Part shown: positions 7,407 to 15,318 of the stretch, in pieces
Position numbering within the stretch: position 1 is the stretch's first letter
Layout of the letters: every line of letters starts with the position of its first letter
NCBI RefSeq assembly: GCF_036227265.1
Contig: NZ_CP109446.1
Location: forward strand, 3,791,001-3,855,000
Length of the DNA: 64,000 bases
Reading direction: 5' to 3'
Source: Streptomyces sp. NBC_01476
GTDB taxonomy: Bacteria; Actinomycetota; Actinomycetes; Streptomycetales; Streptomycetaceae
Program-made: the position numbers and the translations under genes
The notes under the pieces: generated by a model
What the model was told of the DNA's origin: nothing
The model's database searches: none
Seen by the model: the letters and a program-made list of their open reading frames with translations, nothing else

Positions 7407-7735
7407 ACCACGCCCGGTGGAAGCTCGCCCGCGAGCGGAAGGTCGCGGAAGGCTACAGCGAGCCTCCTGAGGTCGAAGCGATGCGTACCGAGATCCGCAT
7501 GGCCTTCGACCTCGGGCAAGCGGTGTACGACCGCCGTACCGAGCTGGGCATCTCCCAGACCGAACTCGCCAGGCGTGCCCGCATGACGCAACCCCAGGTC
7601 TCGAAGCTCGAACTCGGCGGCACCGTCCCCACCCTTCCCCTGCTCGCCCGGCTCGCCGGCGCACTCGACGCGTCGCTCAACATCGCTCTCGACGGCGAGA
7701 CCTCCACCGTCGAGTTCATCGCGCACGCTGCGTGA
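7403..7735 (+). CDS. higA: HigA-type antitoxin, XRE helix-turn-helix
   Basis: A 110-residue product. The helix-turn-helix spans about residues 48-75 (LGISQTELARRARMTQPQVS, then KLELGG), followed by LPLLARLAGAL and a short C-terminal tail. It should neutralise the upstream HigB and repress the pair through the palindrome at 7006-7021. Its ATG overlaps the toxin stop. The pair lies inside the region bounded by the tRNA-Ser repeats, consistent with a stabilisation module. Confidence 0.88.
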   Translation: MNHARWKLARERKVAEGYSEPPEVEAMRTEIRMAFDLGQAVYDRRTELGISQTELARRARMTQPQVSKLELGGTVPTLPLLARLAGALDASLNIALDGETSTVEFIAHAA

Positions 7736-7742
7736 GAGTCGC

Positions 7743-7766
7743 TGGTCTCATTTCTGGTCTCGTTTA
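7743..7766. repeat. GGTCTC-spaced motif shared with the att repeats
   Basis: GGTCTCATTTCTGGTCTCG: two GGTCTC elements 12 bases apart. Similar sequences occur at about 6130-6152 and 23618-23638, with a weaker form at 23386-23406. The other copies adjoin the tRNA-Ser fragments, so this may be a trace of recombinase attachment arms. Confidence 0.45.
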
Positions 7767-7900
7767 TTTCCGGCACATAGTTCATTTCGATCAGCTCTCC
7801 CAGAGGTGATGCCGCCGCCCCCGTCTGATCCGGTCGGCTTGGGTGCGCCAAACTTGAGCTGTGTCGCGTGGGTGCGGCGGCACGTCTTTGCTCGTGTGAG

Positions 7901-10354
7901 ATGAGGTGTGCCGTCATCGGTAAGTCAGGTGGGTCGAGGCTGGCGTCGTGGTTGGTGGAGTTGGACGTGCCGCGTTTGGAACGGGTGCTGGCGGTCCGTT
8001 CGGACACGGTGTCGCCCCCGGAGCCGAGGTCGCTGGGGGAACTGGCAGATCGCTTGCAGCGTCCGGGGTCGGTGGCCCTGGCTCTGCCCCGGCTTCCGCG
8101 GCCTGCCCTGCAGGCCGCGGAGGCGCTGGCCGCGTCGGGGACGGCCATGACGCAGGACGCGCTCGCGAGCGTGCTGGGACTGGCGGACGGGGCGGAAGTC
8201 CGCGAGCTGGACGTCGTACTGGAAGTCCTTGCCGATCACGCGCTCGTCTGGCCGGACAGCGGCGGCACGCTGCGTATGGTGTCACCGCTGAGGCAGGCAT
8301 GGGACGCACCGTTGGGGCTGGACCCGCCGCTGGAGCAGTTGCTGGCGGGTGTGACGTCCGAGGAGTTGCGCGGAATGCTGGCCTCGCTGGGCGTCAAGCC
8401 GCCCGGCAACAAGCAGCAGCGGCTCGCGGCTCTGGTGGATCACCACAGCGATGCGAAGCGCGTCGTCGCGGTGGTCGCGCAGGCCCCCGCGGATACGCGC
8501 AAGCTGCTTGACCGCATGGCGAAGTCCGGGTCCCAGAACCCGCGGTTCGAGGTGTTCGGCTCTCCGGAGCCCACCTCCGGGCGGGCGGCCCGGTGGGCGC
8601 TGGAGCGGGGACTGCTGGTTCAGGACCGGTACCGGTACGGGCCGACCCGGATGCCCGCCCAGGTCGCGATGGCTCTGCGTGGACCCGGTTGGCATGCGCC
8701 GTTCGAACCCGTACCCCCCGTCGCGCGGACCCAGCCGGTCACCGCGGAGGAAGTGGAACGGGAGGCGGCGGCCGCGCTCACGGCGTTCGCCGCGCTTACG
8801 GCGTCCGTGCTGTCGGTGTGCGCTGCCAAGCCGCCCGCCCGGCTCAAGTCCGGTGGTGTCGGGGCACGCGAACTGGCGCGCCTCGGCAAAGCGGCGCGGT
8901 GCGACGAGACCGCCGTGCGCCTGGTGCTGGAGACGGCGTACGCGGCCGGGCTGCTGGCACGGGACGGGGATCTCGTGCCGTTGACCGAGGCGTACAACGC
9001 CTGGTCCGAACTGGAGCCGGGAGAGCGGGTCCCGCTGCTGCTTCAGGCCTGGTGGGCGATGGCGCTCACCCCTGCCCGGGCCCGCGACGAGGAGGGCAAA
9101 TCGCTTCCCGCGCTCGCCGGGACACCGCCTTGCGACGGCTGCCGGCAGGCCAGGCATGGACTGCTCACCGCTGCGGCGGACCTCCCGGCCGGGCAGGGGG
9201 TGCGGCATACCCCCGATCTGGGGTCGCTGGTTGCGTGGCACCGCCCGCTCGCTCATCAACTTCCGGAAGACGAGACGCCGTTCGCGACCGTCATCCGGGA
9301 GGCGGAAATGCTCGGTGTCCTCGCCCGCGGTGCCCTGTCCGGCGTCGGGGCGGCCTTGCTGGCCGGTGATGCGGCAGCCCTGTCGTCCACCACGTGCCGG
9401 CTTCTGCCCACCGCCACCGGGACGGTGCTCATCGGCGCCGACCTCACGGCCGTCGCCGCCGGGATCCCGACAGCCGGGCTCACCGAACTCCTCGACTCCG
9501 TAGCTGACCGTGAGACCGGCGGTGCGGCATCGATGTGGCGGTTCAGCGCTGGGAGCATCCGCCGGGCCCTGGACGCCGGACGTACCGCCGACGGCATCGC
9601 CGAGGGGCTGGCCGCCGCCGCTGCCGGGCCCCTGCCGCAACCGTTGTCGTACCTGATCGCGGACACCGCACGGCGCCACGGGCGGGTTCGCGTCGCCCAA
9701 GCGGCCTGCGTGATCCACAGCGAGGACGCCGCGCTCCTGGCCGAGATCGCCGTGCACCGCAAGCTCGCCAAGCTGGGACTGCGTCGGTTGGCCCCGACCG
9801 TGTTGATCAGCCGTACCCCCCTCGCCAAGACCCTGGCGGCACTACGGGCCGAGGGCTACTCACCCGTCGCCGAGGCCGCCGACGGCTCCGTACGCATCGA
9901 AAAGGAAGAACGGCGTCGGGCCGCCCTGCCGGTTCCCGCTCCCCGCCGCGCGCCGAGCAGCACCGGTTCACGGCTCCCGTCCGGCGCCGTCCAGCGGGTG
10001 AGCGGGCCCGGCACTCTGCGGGACCTGGCAGCCAGGCTGTGTGCCGCCCCTCCGTCGAGCCCGGAGCCCGGCCCGGACAGCGGAGTCCCCTTCGAGACAG
10101 ACACCGAGGAGATCATCGCCGGGTACGCGAATCGGCTGTCCCTCACCGACGTTCGCCAGCTCGCCCACGCCGTCGACACCGGTCAGGTGATCACCATCGA
10201 GTACGACGCCGCATCCGGCGGTCACAGCGTGCGAAGCGTCAGCGAACTGGTCCTGGACCCGCCCTGCCTCCATGCGTGGTGCCATCTCCGAAATGACGAG
10301 CGCGTCTTCACGCTGTCCCGCATTGCGAGCGTCATGCCCGCATCGCCTCTGTGA
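7901..10354 (+). CDS. helicase-associated (XPB/Ssl2-like C-terminal) WYL protein without a motor
   Basis: About 817 residues from ATG 7901; GTG 7868 is possible and no strong ribosome site separates them. The N-terminal half is a chain of winged-helix-like segments (SLGELADRLQRPGSVALAL; MTQDALASVLGLADG; a SAP-like LGVKPPGNKQQRLAAL). Near residue 640, LISRTPLAKTLAALRAEGY matches the helicase-C_3 region of actinobacterial DNA repair helicases. The end (GQVITIEYDAASGGHSV; SELVLDPPCLHAWCHLR) is a WYL-type domain. No Walker A, DEAD or other ATPase motif is present. Homologues are usually annotated only as helicase-associated; a role in DNA repair or DNA-damage sensing is inferred. Confidence 0.8.
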   Translation: MRCAVIGKSGGSRLASWLVELDVPRLERVLAVRSDTVSPPEPRSLGELADRLQRPGSVALALPRLPRPALQAAEALAASGTAMTQDALASVLGLADGAEVRELDVVLEVLADHALVWPDSGGTLRMVSPLRQAWDAPLGLDPPLEQLLAGVTSEELRGMLASLGVKPPGNKQQRLAALVDHHSDAKRVVAVVAQAPADTRKLLDRMAKSGSQNPRFEVFGSPEPTSGRAARWALERGLLVQDRYRYGPTRMPAQVAMALRGPGWHAPFEPVPPVARTQPVTAEEVEREAAAALTAFAALTASVLSVCAAKPPARLKSGGVGARELARLGKAARCDETAVRLVLETAYAAGLLARDGDLVPLTEAYNAWSELEPGERVPLLLQAWWAMALTPARARDEEGKSLPALAGTPPCDGCRQARHGLLTAAADLPAGQGVRHTPDLGSLVAWHRPLAHQLPEDETPFATVIREAEMLGVLARGALSGVGAALLAGDAAALSSTTCRLLPTATGTVLIGADLTAVAAGIPTAGLTELLDSVADRETGGAASMWRFSAGSIRRALDAGRTADGIAEGLAAAAAGPLPQPLSYLIADTARRHGRVRVAQAACVIHSEDAALLAEIAVHRKLAKLGLRRLAPTVLISRTPLAKTLAALRAEGYSPVAEAADGSVRIEKEERRRAALPVPAPRRAPSSTGSRLPSGAVQRVSGPGTLRDLAARLCAAPPSSPEPGPDSGVPFETDTEEIIAGYANRLSLTDVRQLAHAVDTGQVITIEYDAASGGHSVRSVSELVLDPPCLHAWCHLRNDERVFTLSRIASVMPASPL

Positions 10355-10427
10355 GCACCGGAAAGCTTCCGGCCGGCCGGTACAGCAGGTTCTGAATACC
10401 GCGAGAATGGTTCCTTGTATGGCGAGT

Positions 10428-10447
10428 AAGAAGGTATAAGAAGGTAA
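10428..10447 (+). repeat. 10-base tandem duplication at the antitoxin start
   Basis: AAGAAGGTAT at 10428-10437 is followed at once by AAGAAGGTAA. The expected beginning is ATG GCG AGT AAG AAG GTA ACG GTG GCC, from ATG 10419. The extra 10 bases shift the frame and create TAA, so the ATG at 10419 now encodes only six codons. Confidence 0.85.
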
Positions 10448-10449
10448 CG

Positions 10450-10698
10450 GTGGCCATCCCTGAGGATCTCCTCGCCGAGATCCGGACGGAAGTGGCTGAG
10501 CGCGGCCTGTCGGCGTACGTCGCCGAGGCACTGCGGGCCAAGCGTGACCGGGACCGGCTCCTTGAGCTTGCCGGCTGGCTGGAGGAAGAGCACGGTCCGG
10601 TCACCGAGGATGAACGCGCGGCGGCCCTCGATGAGCTGAACAGCCTCGACGCCGAGCACGCGCACCGTCGACCTGGCAGCGCCGGAGAGGCCGCGTGA
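10450..10698 (+). CDS. ribbon-helix-helix-like antitoxin with a damaged N-terminus
   Basis: 82 residues if GTG 10450 is used. VAIPEDLLAEIRTEVAERGL followed by SAYVAEALRAKRDRDRL is the CopG/Arc-like DNA-binding and dimerisation region of a common Streptomyces antitoxin of PIN toxins. The normal start appears to be ATG 10419, now cut off by the 10-base duplication, so the first strand would lose several residues. The stop overlaps the GTG of the PIN toxin. It may survive from the GTG or be inactive. Confidence 0.7.
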   Translation: MAIPEDLLAEIRTEVAERGLSAYVAEALRAKRDRDRLLELAGWLEEEHGPVTEDERAAALDELNSLDAEHAHRRPGSAGEAA

Positions 10699-11054
10699 AG
10701 AAGCGCGGTAGCGAGCACCGGCCTGCGCTCCGGGTCTTCGTCCCCGACGGCGAAGCCCTGTCTCTCGCCGTACGCGGCGACCGGAAGATGATCGCCTGGC
10801 TCGACATCGCCGCCCGGGGCGAAGCCGAGGTGGTGACGTCCCCGATGGCGCTGGTCGAGGCCTACGACGGCCGCATCACCGAGCAGCGATGGGACTGGGT
10901 GCTCTCCCGCCTCAAAGTCGCCGACATCGGAAAAGACGAAGCCCGACAGGCCCGCCGGCTACTGGCCGGTGCCAAGGTGCACGGTCACAAGTACGCGATC
11001 GATGCGGTGCTCGCCGTCGTCGCGCGTCGGTGCAGTTCGGGCGCAGCTGCCGTG
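10695..11054 (+). pseudogene. PIN-domain (VapC-like) toxin, C-terminally truncated
   Basis: GTG 10695 overlaps the antitoxin stop. The first 110 or so residues match PIN toxins: FVPDGEALSLAVRGDRKMIA carries the first acidic residue, VVTSPMALVEAY the second, and HGHKYAIDAVLAVVAR the third. After about 11030 the similarity ends; the expected TSD-type strand with the last acidic residue is missing and the frame simply stays open to 11690, antisense to tetR. The toxin is therefore probably inactive, consistent with the decayed antitoxin start. Confidence 0.75.
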
Positions 11055-11152
11055 ATGAGACAGCGGGAGCTACGGGCCGGGCGGGGCCAGAGCCGTCCGC
11101 GAAGGATCTCTCCTCGCGACGTTCGACCTGCACGAGAGCGGCCGGCGCGGGA

Positions 11153-11881
11153 TCAGGCCCGCGGCGTGTCACCGTCCGCCGCCAGTCGGGTCAGCCATTC
11201 GCGCAGCAGTCGCTGCTCGGCGTCGCTCAGGACATCGGCGTCATCGGGGAGGGCCGCGCGCAGCGCGCGGGCCGCCGGGGCGGGGCCGGACTCGGTGGCG
11301 GAGACCGTTGGTTCGGCGCGGGTGACGGCGGCGACCATGGACTCGCGCAGGATGGTCAGCAGCGCCGGATTGCGGCGTTCCGCGGGCGTGGAGTGCCAGG
11401 TGGTGACCGCGCCTTGGCCTGTGGCCTGGATGATCTGGGCGGCCAGTTCCTCGTCGACCCGAAGCCATCCCCCGGCCGCCAGCCGGCGCACCCGCCCGTG
11501 GAGGATCTCCAGGCCCGCACGGTGTGCCGCGTCCGGTCCCCGGCCGGTGGCCCGGTTCATCACCGCGAACAGCTCTGGGCGCGAGACCCCGAACTCCACC
11601 ACCATGTCCCAACCGCGGCGCAGCTCCTCCACTGGGTCCTCCGGGGCGGGATCGAGCTGTGCGCGCTTGCTCTCCAGGAACTGTGCGTAGCCGTGCTCGG
11701 CGACTGCCTCCAGCAGCCCCTCCTTGTCGCCGAAGAGGCGGTAGATCGCGGGCGGCTGCATTCCGGCCGCGGCGGCGACCGCGCGGGTGCTCACCGCGTC
11801 CGGCCCGCCGTTCTCCAGCAGCTCGACGGCCGCCATGACGATGCGACGGCGAGGGCTGTCGGTGGTGTCGCGAAGAGACAT
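11153..11881 (-). CDS. TetR/AcrR-family regulator
   Basis: A 242-residue product. RRRIVMAAVELLENGGPDAV then TRAVAAAAGMQPPAIYRLFG and DKEGLLEAVAEHGY is the TetR DNA-binding domain at residues about 11-60. The ligand-binding half is helical and ends in an extended arginine-rich tail. It is divergent from the NAD(P)-binding gene at 11973 with a 91-base AT-rich gap containing palindromes. The usual logic is repression of itself and the neighbour, lifted by a small molecule. Confidence 0.88.
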   Translation of the reverse strand: MSLRDTTDSPRRRIVMAAVELLENGGPDAVSTRAVAAAAGMQPPAIYRLFGDKEGLLEAVAEHGYAQFLESKRAQLDPAPEDPVEELRRGWDMVVEFGVSRPELFAVMNRATGRGPDAAHRAGLEILHGRVRRLAAGGWLRVDEELAAQIIQATGQGAVTTWHSTPAERRNPALLTILRESMVAAVTRAEPTVSATESGPAPAARALRAALPDDADVLSDAEQRLLREWLTRLAADGDTPRA

Positions 11882-11910
11882 GGGTTCAACGATATCGGAA
11901 TCGTGCTTCC

Positions 11911-11936
11911 ATCGTTAATATCGATGTTATCGTTAA
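11911..11936. promoter_or_regulatory. TetR operator candidate
   Basis: TAATATCGATGTTA (11916-11929) is a 14-base near-palindrome, flanked by two direct copies of ATCGTTA (11911-11917 and 11929-11935) and an opposed AACGAT at 11889-11894. It is the only AT-rich patch between the divergent tetR and oxidoreductase genes. Confidence 0.55.
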
Positions 11937-11972
11937 ATTGATTCCACTGGAAGCATCGTTGGGAGAACCCCC

Positions 11973-12833
11973 GTGATCATCGTGACCGGAGCCACCGGAA
12001 AGCTCGGGCGCCGCATCGTCGAACGCCTCTTGGACCGTGTTCCCGCCCACCGCGTCGGGGTCAGTGTCCGCGACCCCCGCATGGCGCGGGACCTCGCCGA
12101 CCGCGGCGTCCGCGTCCGGCAAGGCAGCTTCGACGACCCCGCCTCACTCGTCCACGCCTTCGAGGGCGCCGGGCAACTGCTCCTCATCTCCCTCGACCGC
12201 ACGGGCGAGGAGTGCGTCACCGGCCACCGCACCGCCATCGACGCCGCCGTGAAGGCCGGCGTCGGCCGCATCCTCTACACCAGCCAGATGGGCGCCGCCC
12301 ACGACTCCCGCTTCCAGGCATGCCGCGACCACGCCCGGACCGAGGATCTGCTGCGCGCCACCGGCCTGCCCTGGAGCGCCCTGCGCAACGGCTTCTACGC
12401 GGCCAGCGCCCTGCAGTTCCTGGAGTCCGCGCGCCACACCGGCGACATCTCTCTCCCCGCCGACGGCCCCGTCGCCTGGACCGGCCACGAAGACCTCGCC
12501 GAGGCCACCGCGGCGATCCTCGCCGACGAGGGGCGCTTCGAGGGCCCCACCCCGCCGCTTACCGGTCCCGCGGCACTGGACTTCGACGCCGTCGCCGAGA
12601 TCGCGGCCCAGGTCACCGGCCGGTCCTTCACCCGCACCGTCGTCGCCGCCGACGACTTCCGCGAGCAGGCCCTGGCGCACGGTGCCCCGGCACCGGTCGC
12701 CGACCTGATGCTGAGCATCTTCGCGGCAGCGCTGAATGGCGAGTTCACCGCCGTCGACCCGACGTTGGCCGACCTGATCGGCCGGGAGCCCACCACCTTC
12801 CGCACCCTGCTGGAACGTGCCTGGGCCGCATAG
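11973..12833 (+). CDS. NmrA/QorB-like NAD(P)-binding oxidoreductase
   Basis: A 286-residue product starting at GTG 11973 after GGGAGA. IIVTGATGKLGRRIVERLL is the Rossmann GxxGxxG motif, and VRVRQGSFDDPASLVHAF and GRILYTSQMGAA follow NmrA/QorB (atypical short-chain dehydrogenase) order. No Tyr-x3-Lys pair of classical SDRs is obvious, as in NmrA-like proteins. The family reduces quinones or acts as a redox sensor. Control by the divergent TetR protein is likely. Confidence 0.85.
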   Translation: MIIVTGATGKLGRRIVERLLDRVPAHRVGVSVRDPRMARDLADRGVRVRQGSFDDPASLVHAFEGAGQLLLISLDRTGEECVTGHRTAIDAAVKAGVGRILYTSQMGAAHDSRFQACRDHARTEDLLRATGLPWSALRNGFYAASALQFLESARHTGDISLPADGPVAWTGHEDLAEATAAILADEGRFEGPTPPLTGPAALDFDAVAEIAAQVTGRSFTRTVVAADDFREQALAHGAPAPVADLMLSIFAAALNGEFTAVDPTLADLIGREPTTFRTLLERAWAA

Positions 12834-13208
12834 ATCCGGTGGGGCGCGCACCCGACAAGTTCATCGCGCGTGCCACACGAGGGGCGCACGCCACGGAGGA
12901 CCGCCTCCGGTCTTCAACCCCTCACGAGTGCGAGTCTCGTATCCTCCGCACTCGCTTGCTGTCGCGCCTCTCGCCGCCTTCGGGCAACAGGTTCTGCATC
13001 TCGGCGACCGAGTACGGCTCGATCCGTGCAGACCTCGTGCAGACCGTCGCGCCGGTCTGCAGACCGGCGCGCTGGTCGAGAGCAAGGCCCGGCGTGCGGC
13101 GAACACATGCAACGACACCTACGGCGACGCGCACAGACACACGCTGCCGGAGCCAGCCCGCGCGTACAACCGCCTTGCGAGGGCACCCCGGGCGTCGCCG
13201 TACCGGGG
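12834..13208. other. intergenic with a tRNA-Ser fragment; no supported gene
   Basis: Several overlapping frames are open on both strands, but none shows a family match or a good start. The segment contains the 34-base tRNA-Ser fragment at 12916-12949 and a short imperfect hairpin around 13045-13070 (GCGCCGGTCTGCAGACCGGCGC, given in two parts: GCGCCGGTCTG and CAGACCGGCGC), which is a perfect palindrome. Confidence 0.55.
12916..12949 (+). repeat. tRNA-Ser 3'-end fragment, third copy
   Basis: AACCCCTCACGAG-TGCGA-GTCTCGTATCCTCCGC repeats the variable-arm end, T arm and acceptor strand of the copy at 6268-6298 with two substitutions that keep the T stem paired. The downstream terminator is not conserved. 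It is likely a further attachment-site remnant inside the 17 kb island. Confidence 0.7.
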
Positions 13209-13239
13209 CAGTCCGCCGGGCTTCCCGCCCGGCGGACTG
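13209..13239. terminator. hairpin upstream of the HEAT gene
   Basis: CAGTCCGCCGGG pairs perfectly with CCCGGCGGACTG across a 7-base loop. No T-run follows. It lies 43 bases before the HEAT gene start and could insulate it from upstream transcription. Confidence 0.5.
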
Positions 13240-13281
13240 GGGCGCGGACAGATTGTCGGTGCCGCGCGCGATACTCCCCCC

Positions 13282-14520
13282 GTGACGACTTGGAACGATG
13301 ACGACAAGCACCACAGCCGTACCGTGGACCGCACATTGCCCGACCCGCGTGACGTAATCGTGGACACGGACTGGGCCGCGCTGCACCACGCCTACGGGCC
13401 CGCTGAGGACACGCCGTCCAGCCTGCTCCGGCTCCTGGACGACAGCCCGGAGGTTCAGGCTGAGGCGCTGGGGGCGCTGGACATGTCCGTCCTCCACCAA
13501 GGCTCGCTTTACAGCGCCACACCGCCCGCCGCGCTGTTCATCGCCGGGATACTCAGCGACCCCCGCACGACGGCCAGGCACGAGAGCTTCTACCCCTGGG
13601 ACGACCGAACCCGGGCCCTGCGAGCGGCATTGCTCGAATTCCTCGGACAGGTGGCGGACGCCGCCGCCTACGGCGAAACCGACGGCGACGACCACGCCCG
13701 CAAGGTCCAGGACGACGCTGACACAGACGTCACCGCGTGCCGCGCGATTCGCCCGGCCCTCTACGCAGCGGTCTCCGCTTTCATCGACGATCCGGACCCT
13801 GACGTACGGGAGGCAGCCGTTGGAGCTGCGGGCGCGCTCCTGAAGGCTCCCAACCTCGCGGACCAAGTCCCGGACGCGGTGCGGCACTTCCGCCGGGTCC
13901 TCGCCACCAGGACGGACCGGCGCGAGCGGGCCGCGGCCGTCCTGTCGATCAGCGTCTGCCACCAGGACACCGCCGACTTGCTCACTGACGAGGACCCCGC
14001 GATACGCGCCTGCGCGGCTCTGTCACCCGCCAACGCCGGCAACGGCGAGGCCACCGAGATTCTCCTGCGGGCCCTGCTGGAGCCGGCTGTCGCCGACGCG
14101 TGGTTCCCTGAGCCACTGCCCCAGTTCGACGGCTGGTTCCGCTTCACGCTGCTGGCCGCGGCCATAGAGCGTACCGAGAGCTTCGACGCCCTCCTGCCCG
14201 CCGCTCTCGCCCTGTTGACGATGGCGGACGAGTACACCGTCGACAACGACTGGGGCCCGCTGCTCGCCAAAGCATTCCCGCACGGCTTCACCTCTGCCAT
14301 GGCCCTGACCGCTTCTCAGCGCGACTTCCTCGAAGCCGTCGTCGGCAAGGACGACTGCTGGGGCAACATCGCCAACAGGGACCGCTGGCTGCACGGCGCC
14401 GGACTCCCCCATCGCCGGGCCGAACTCCGGGCGATCCTGGGAAGGGTGCCGAGCGACGGAGCTCAGGGGGTGGGAACCGGCTCGGACGACGGCTGCCACT
14501 CCCGCCTGAGCAGCCCGTAG
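13282..14520 (+). CDS. HEAT-repeat protein
   Basis: 412 residues from GTG 13282; the frame stays open upstream but without coding character. Helical repeats are visible (SLLRLLDDSPEVQAEALGAL; AVSAFIDDPDPDVREAAVG; DLLTDEDPAIRACAALS) with the Asp-Pro/Ala turns of HEAT repeats at about 50-70, 150-175 and 230-250. The C-terminal half has less regular helices. It is a protein-interaction scaffold without an enzymatic motif; a specific role cannot be assigned. The last 58 bases overlap the end of the convergent acetyltransferase gene. Confidence 0.8.
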   Translation: MTTWNDDDKHHSRTVDRTLPDPRDVIVDTDWAALHHAYGPAEDTPSSLLRLLDDSPEVQAEALGALDMSVLHQGSLYSATPPAALFIAGILSDPRTTARHESFYPWDDRTRALRAALLEFLGQVADAAAYGETDGDDHARKVQDDADTDVTACRAIRPALYAAVSAFIDDPDPDVREAAVGAAGALLKAPNLADQVPDAVRHFRRVLATRTDRRERAAAVLSISVCHQDTADLLTDEDPAIRACAALSPANAGNGEATEILLRALLEPAVADAWFPEPLPQFDGWFRFTLLAAAIERTESFDALLPAALALLTMADEYTVDNDWGPLLAKAFPHGFTSAMALTASQRDFLEAVVGKDDCWGNIANRDRWLHGAGLPHRRAELRAILGRVPSDGAQGVGTGSDDGCHSRLSSP

Positions 14521-15041
14521 ACCCACGAGTCGGAGACGTCGCCGTTGACGACGCAGTCCTCCCGCAATGTCCCCTCACGCGTGAAGCCGAGCTTCTCCAG
14601 CACGCGGGCGGAAGCCGCATTGCGCGTATCGGCCTCGGCTTGGACGCGATTGAGGTCCAGCGTGCCGAACGCCCACCCCAGCAGAGCGCGCGCGGCCTCG
14701 GTCGCGTAGCCCTGGCCCCACGCCGCGTCGTCGAAGCAGTAGCCGAGCGACGCGCTGCGGAAGTCCGGATTCCAGTTGTTCAGGGTGCACCAGCCGATGA
14801 ACGCCCCGTCGGAGACACGGTCCACGGCCACCCGTGCCCCGGTGCCCTCCTGTTCCATCCGCCGGCAAGCGGCGATGAACTTCTCGGCGCGCGAGCGTTC
14901 GGTCCAGGGTGGCGCGTCCCAGTAACGCAGGATGCGGGCGCTGCTCTGCAGTGCGAAGAGGCCGTTCGCATCCGCGTCTTCGAAGGCACGCAGGCGAAGA
15001 CGAGCGGTGTGCAACGAGGGGGTGGGCAGCGGCGCCCTCAT
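14463..15041 (-). CDS. GNAT-family N-acetyltransferase (RimJ/RimL type)
   Basis: 192 residues from ATG 15041, preceded by GGGAGG. LHTARLRLRAFEDADA opens the fold as in RimJ-like enzymes. SLGYCFDDAAWGQGYATEAA contains the Q/R-x-x-G-x-A acetyl-CoA site, and NRVQAEADTRNAASARVLEK then LGFTREGTLRE is the RimJ/RimL signature. It should acetylate an amine (protein N-terminus, antibiotic or metabolite) with acetyl-CoA; the substrate is not evident. Convergent with the HEAT gene, ends overlapping. Confidence 0.88.
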   Translation of the reverse strand: MRAPLPTPSLHTARLRLRAFEDADANGLFALQSSARILRYWDAPPWTERSRAEKFIAACRRMEQEGTGARVAVDRVSDGAFIGWCTLNNWNPDFRSASLGYCFDDAAWGQGYATEAARALLGWAFGTLDLNRVQAEADTRNAASARVLEKLGFTREGTLREDCVVNGDVSDSWVYGLLRREWQPSSEPVPTP

Positions 15042-15318
15042 GTTCCCTCCCTTTGTCTCCCTGGTCGCTGGCCGACCCATCAGACATCCGGTGCGGGTCA
15101 TTCGCAACGGGTTTCCTCGGCGGGCCGGCAGACGTGTCCGCTCATCGGCGCGACCGAGCGTGCTGGGGCACGAACCCCGTCTCGGCCGGGTTGCGCGCTC
15201 GACGACTTCGACGTCGATGCCCACCTGCTTCCCGCGGTCCACGACGGTCTCCTTGAACCCCGGTCACCGGAAGCGGATCACGAAGAACACTCCATCGAGA
15301 CAGACCGTACGGGCCGTG
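15042..15318. other. intergenic, nothing recognised
   Basis: A 277-base gap between the acetyltransferase start and the ATPase stop. It must carry the acetyltransferase promoter, but no clear -35/-10 pair, hairpin or gene was found. Confidence 0.4.

Noticed and set aside
10695..11690. A 331-residue PIN-fusion protein
   Set aside because: PIN similarity ends near codon 112; the rest runs antisense to tetR and is arginine/serine-rich shadow sequence.
12817..13281. N-terminal extension of the HEAT protein
   Set aside because: No coding bias, contains the tRNA-Ser fragment and a hairpin; the GTG at 13282 fits better.
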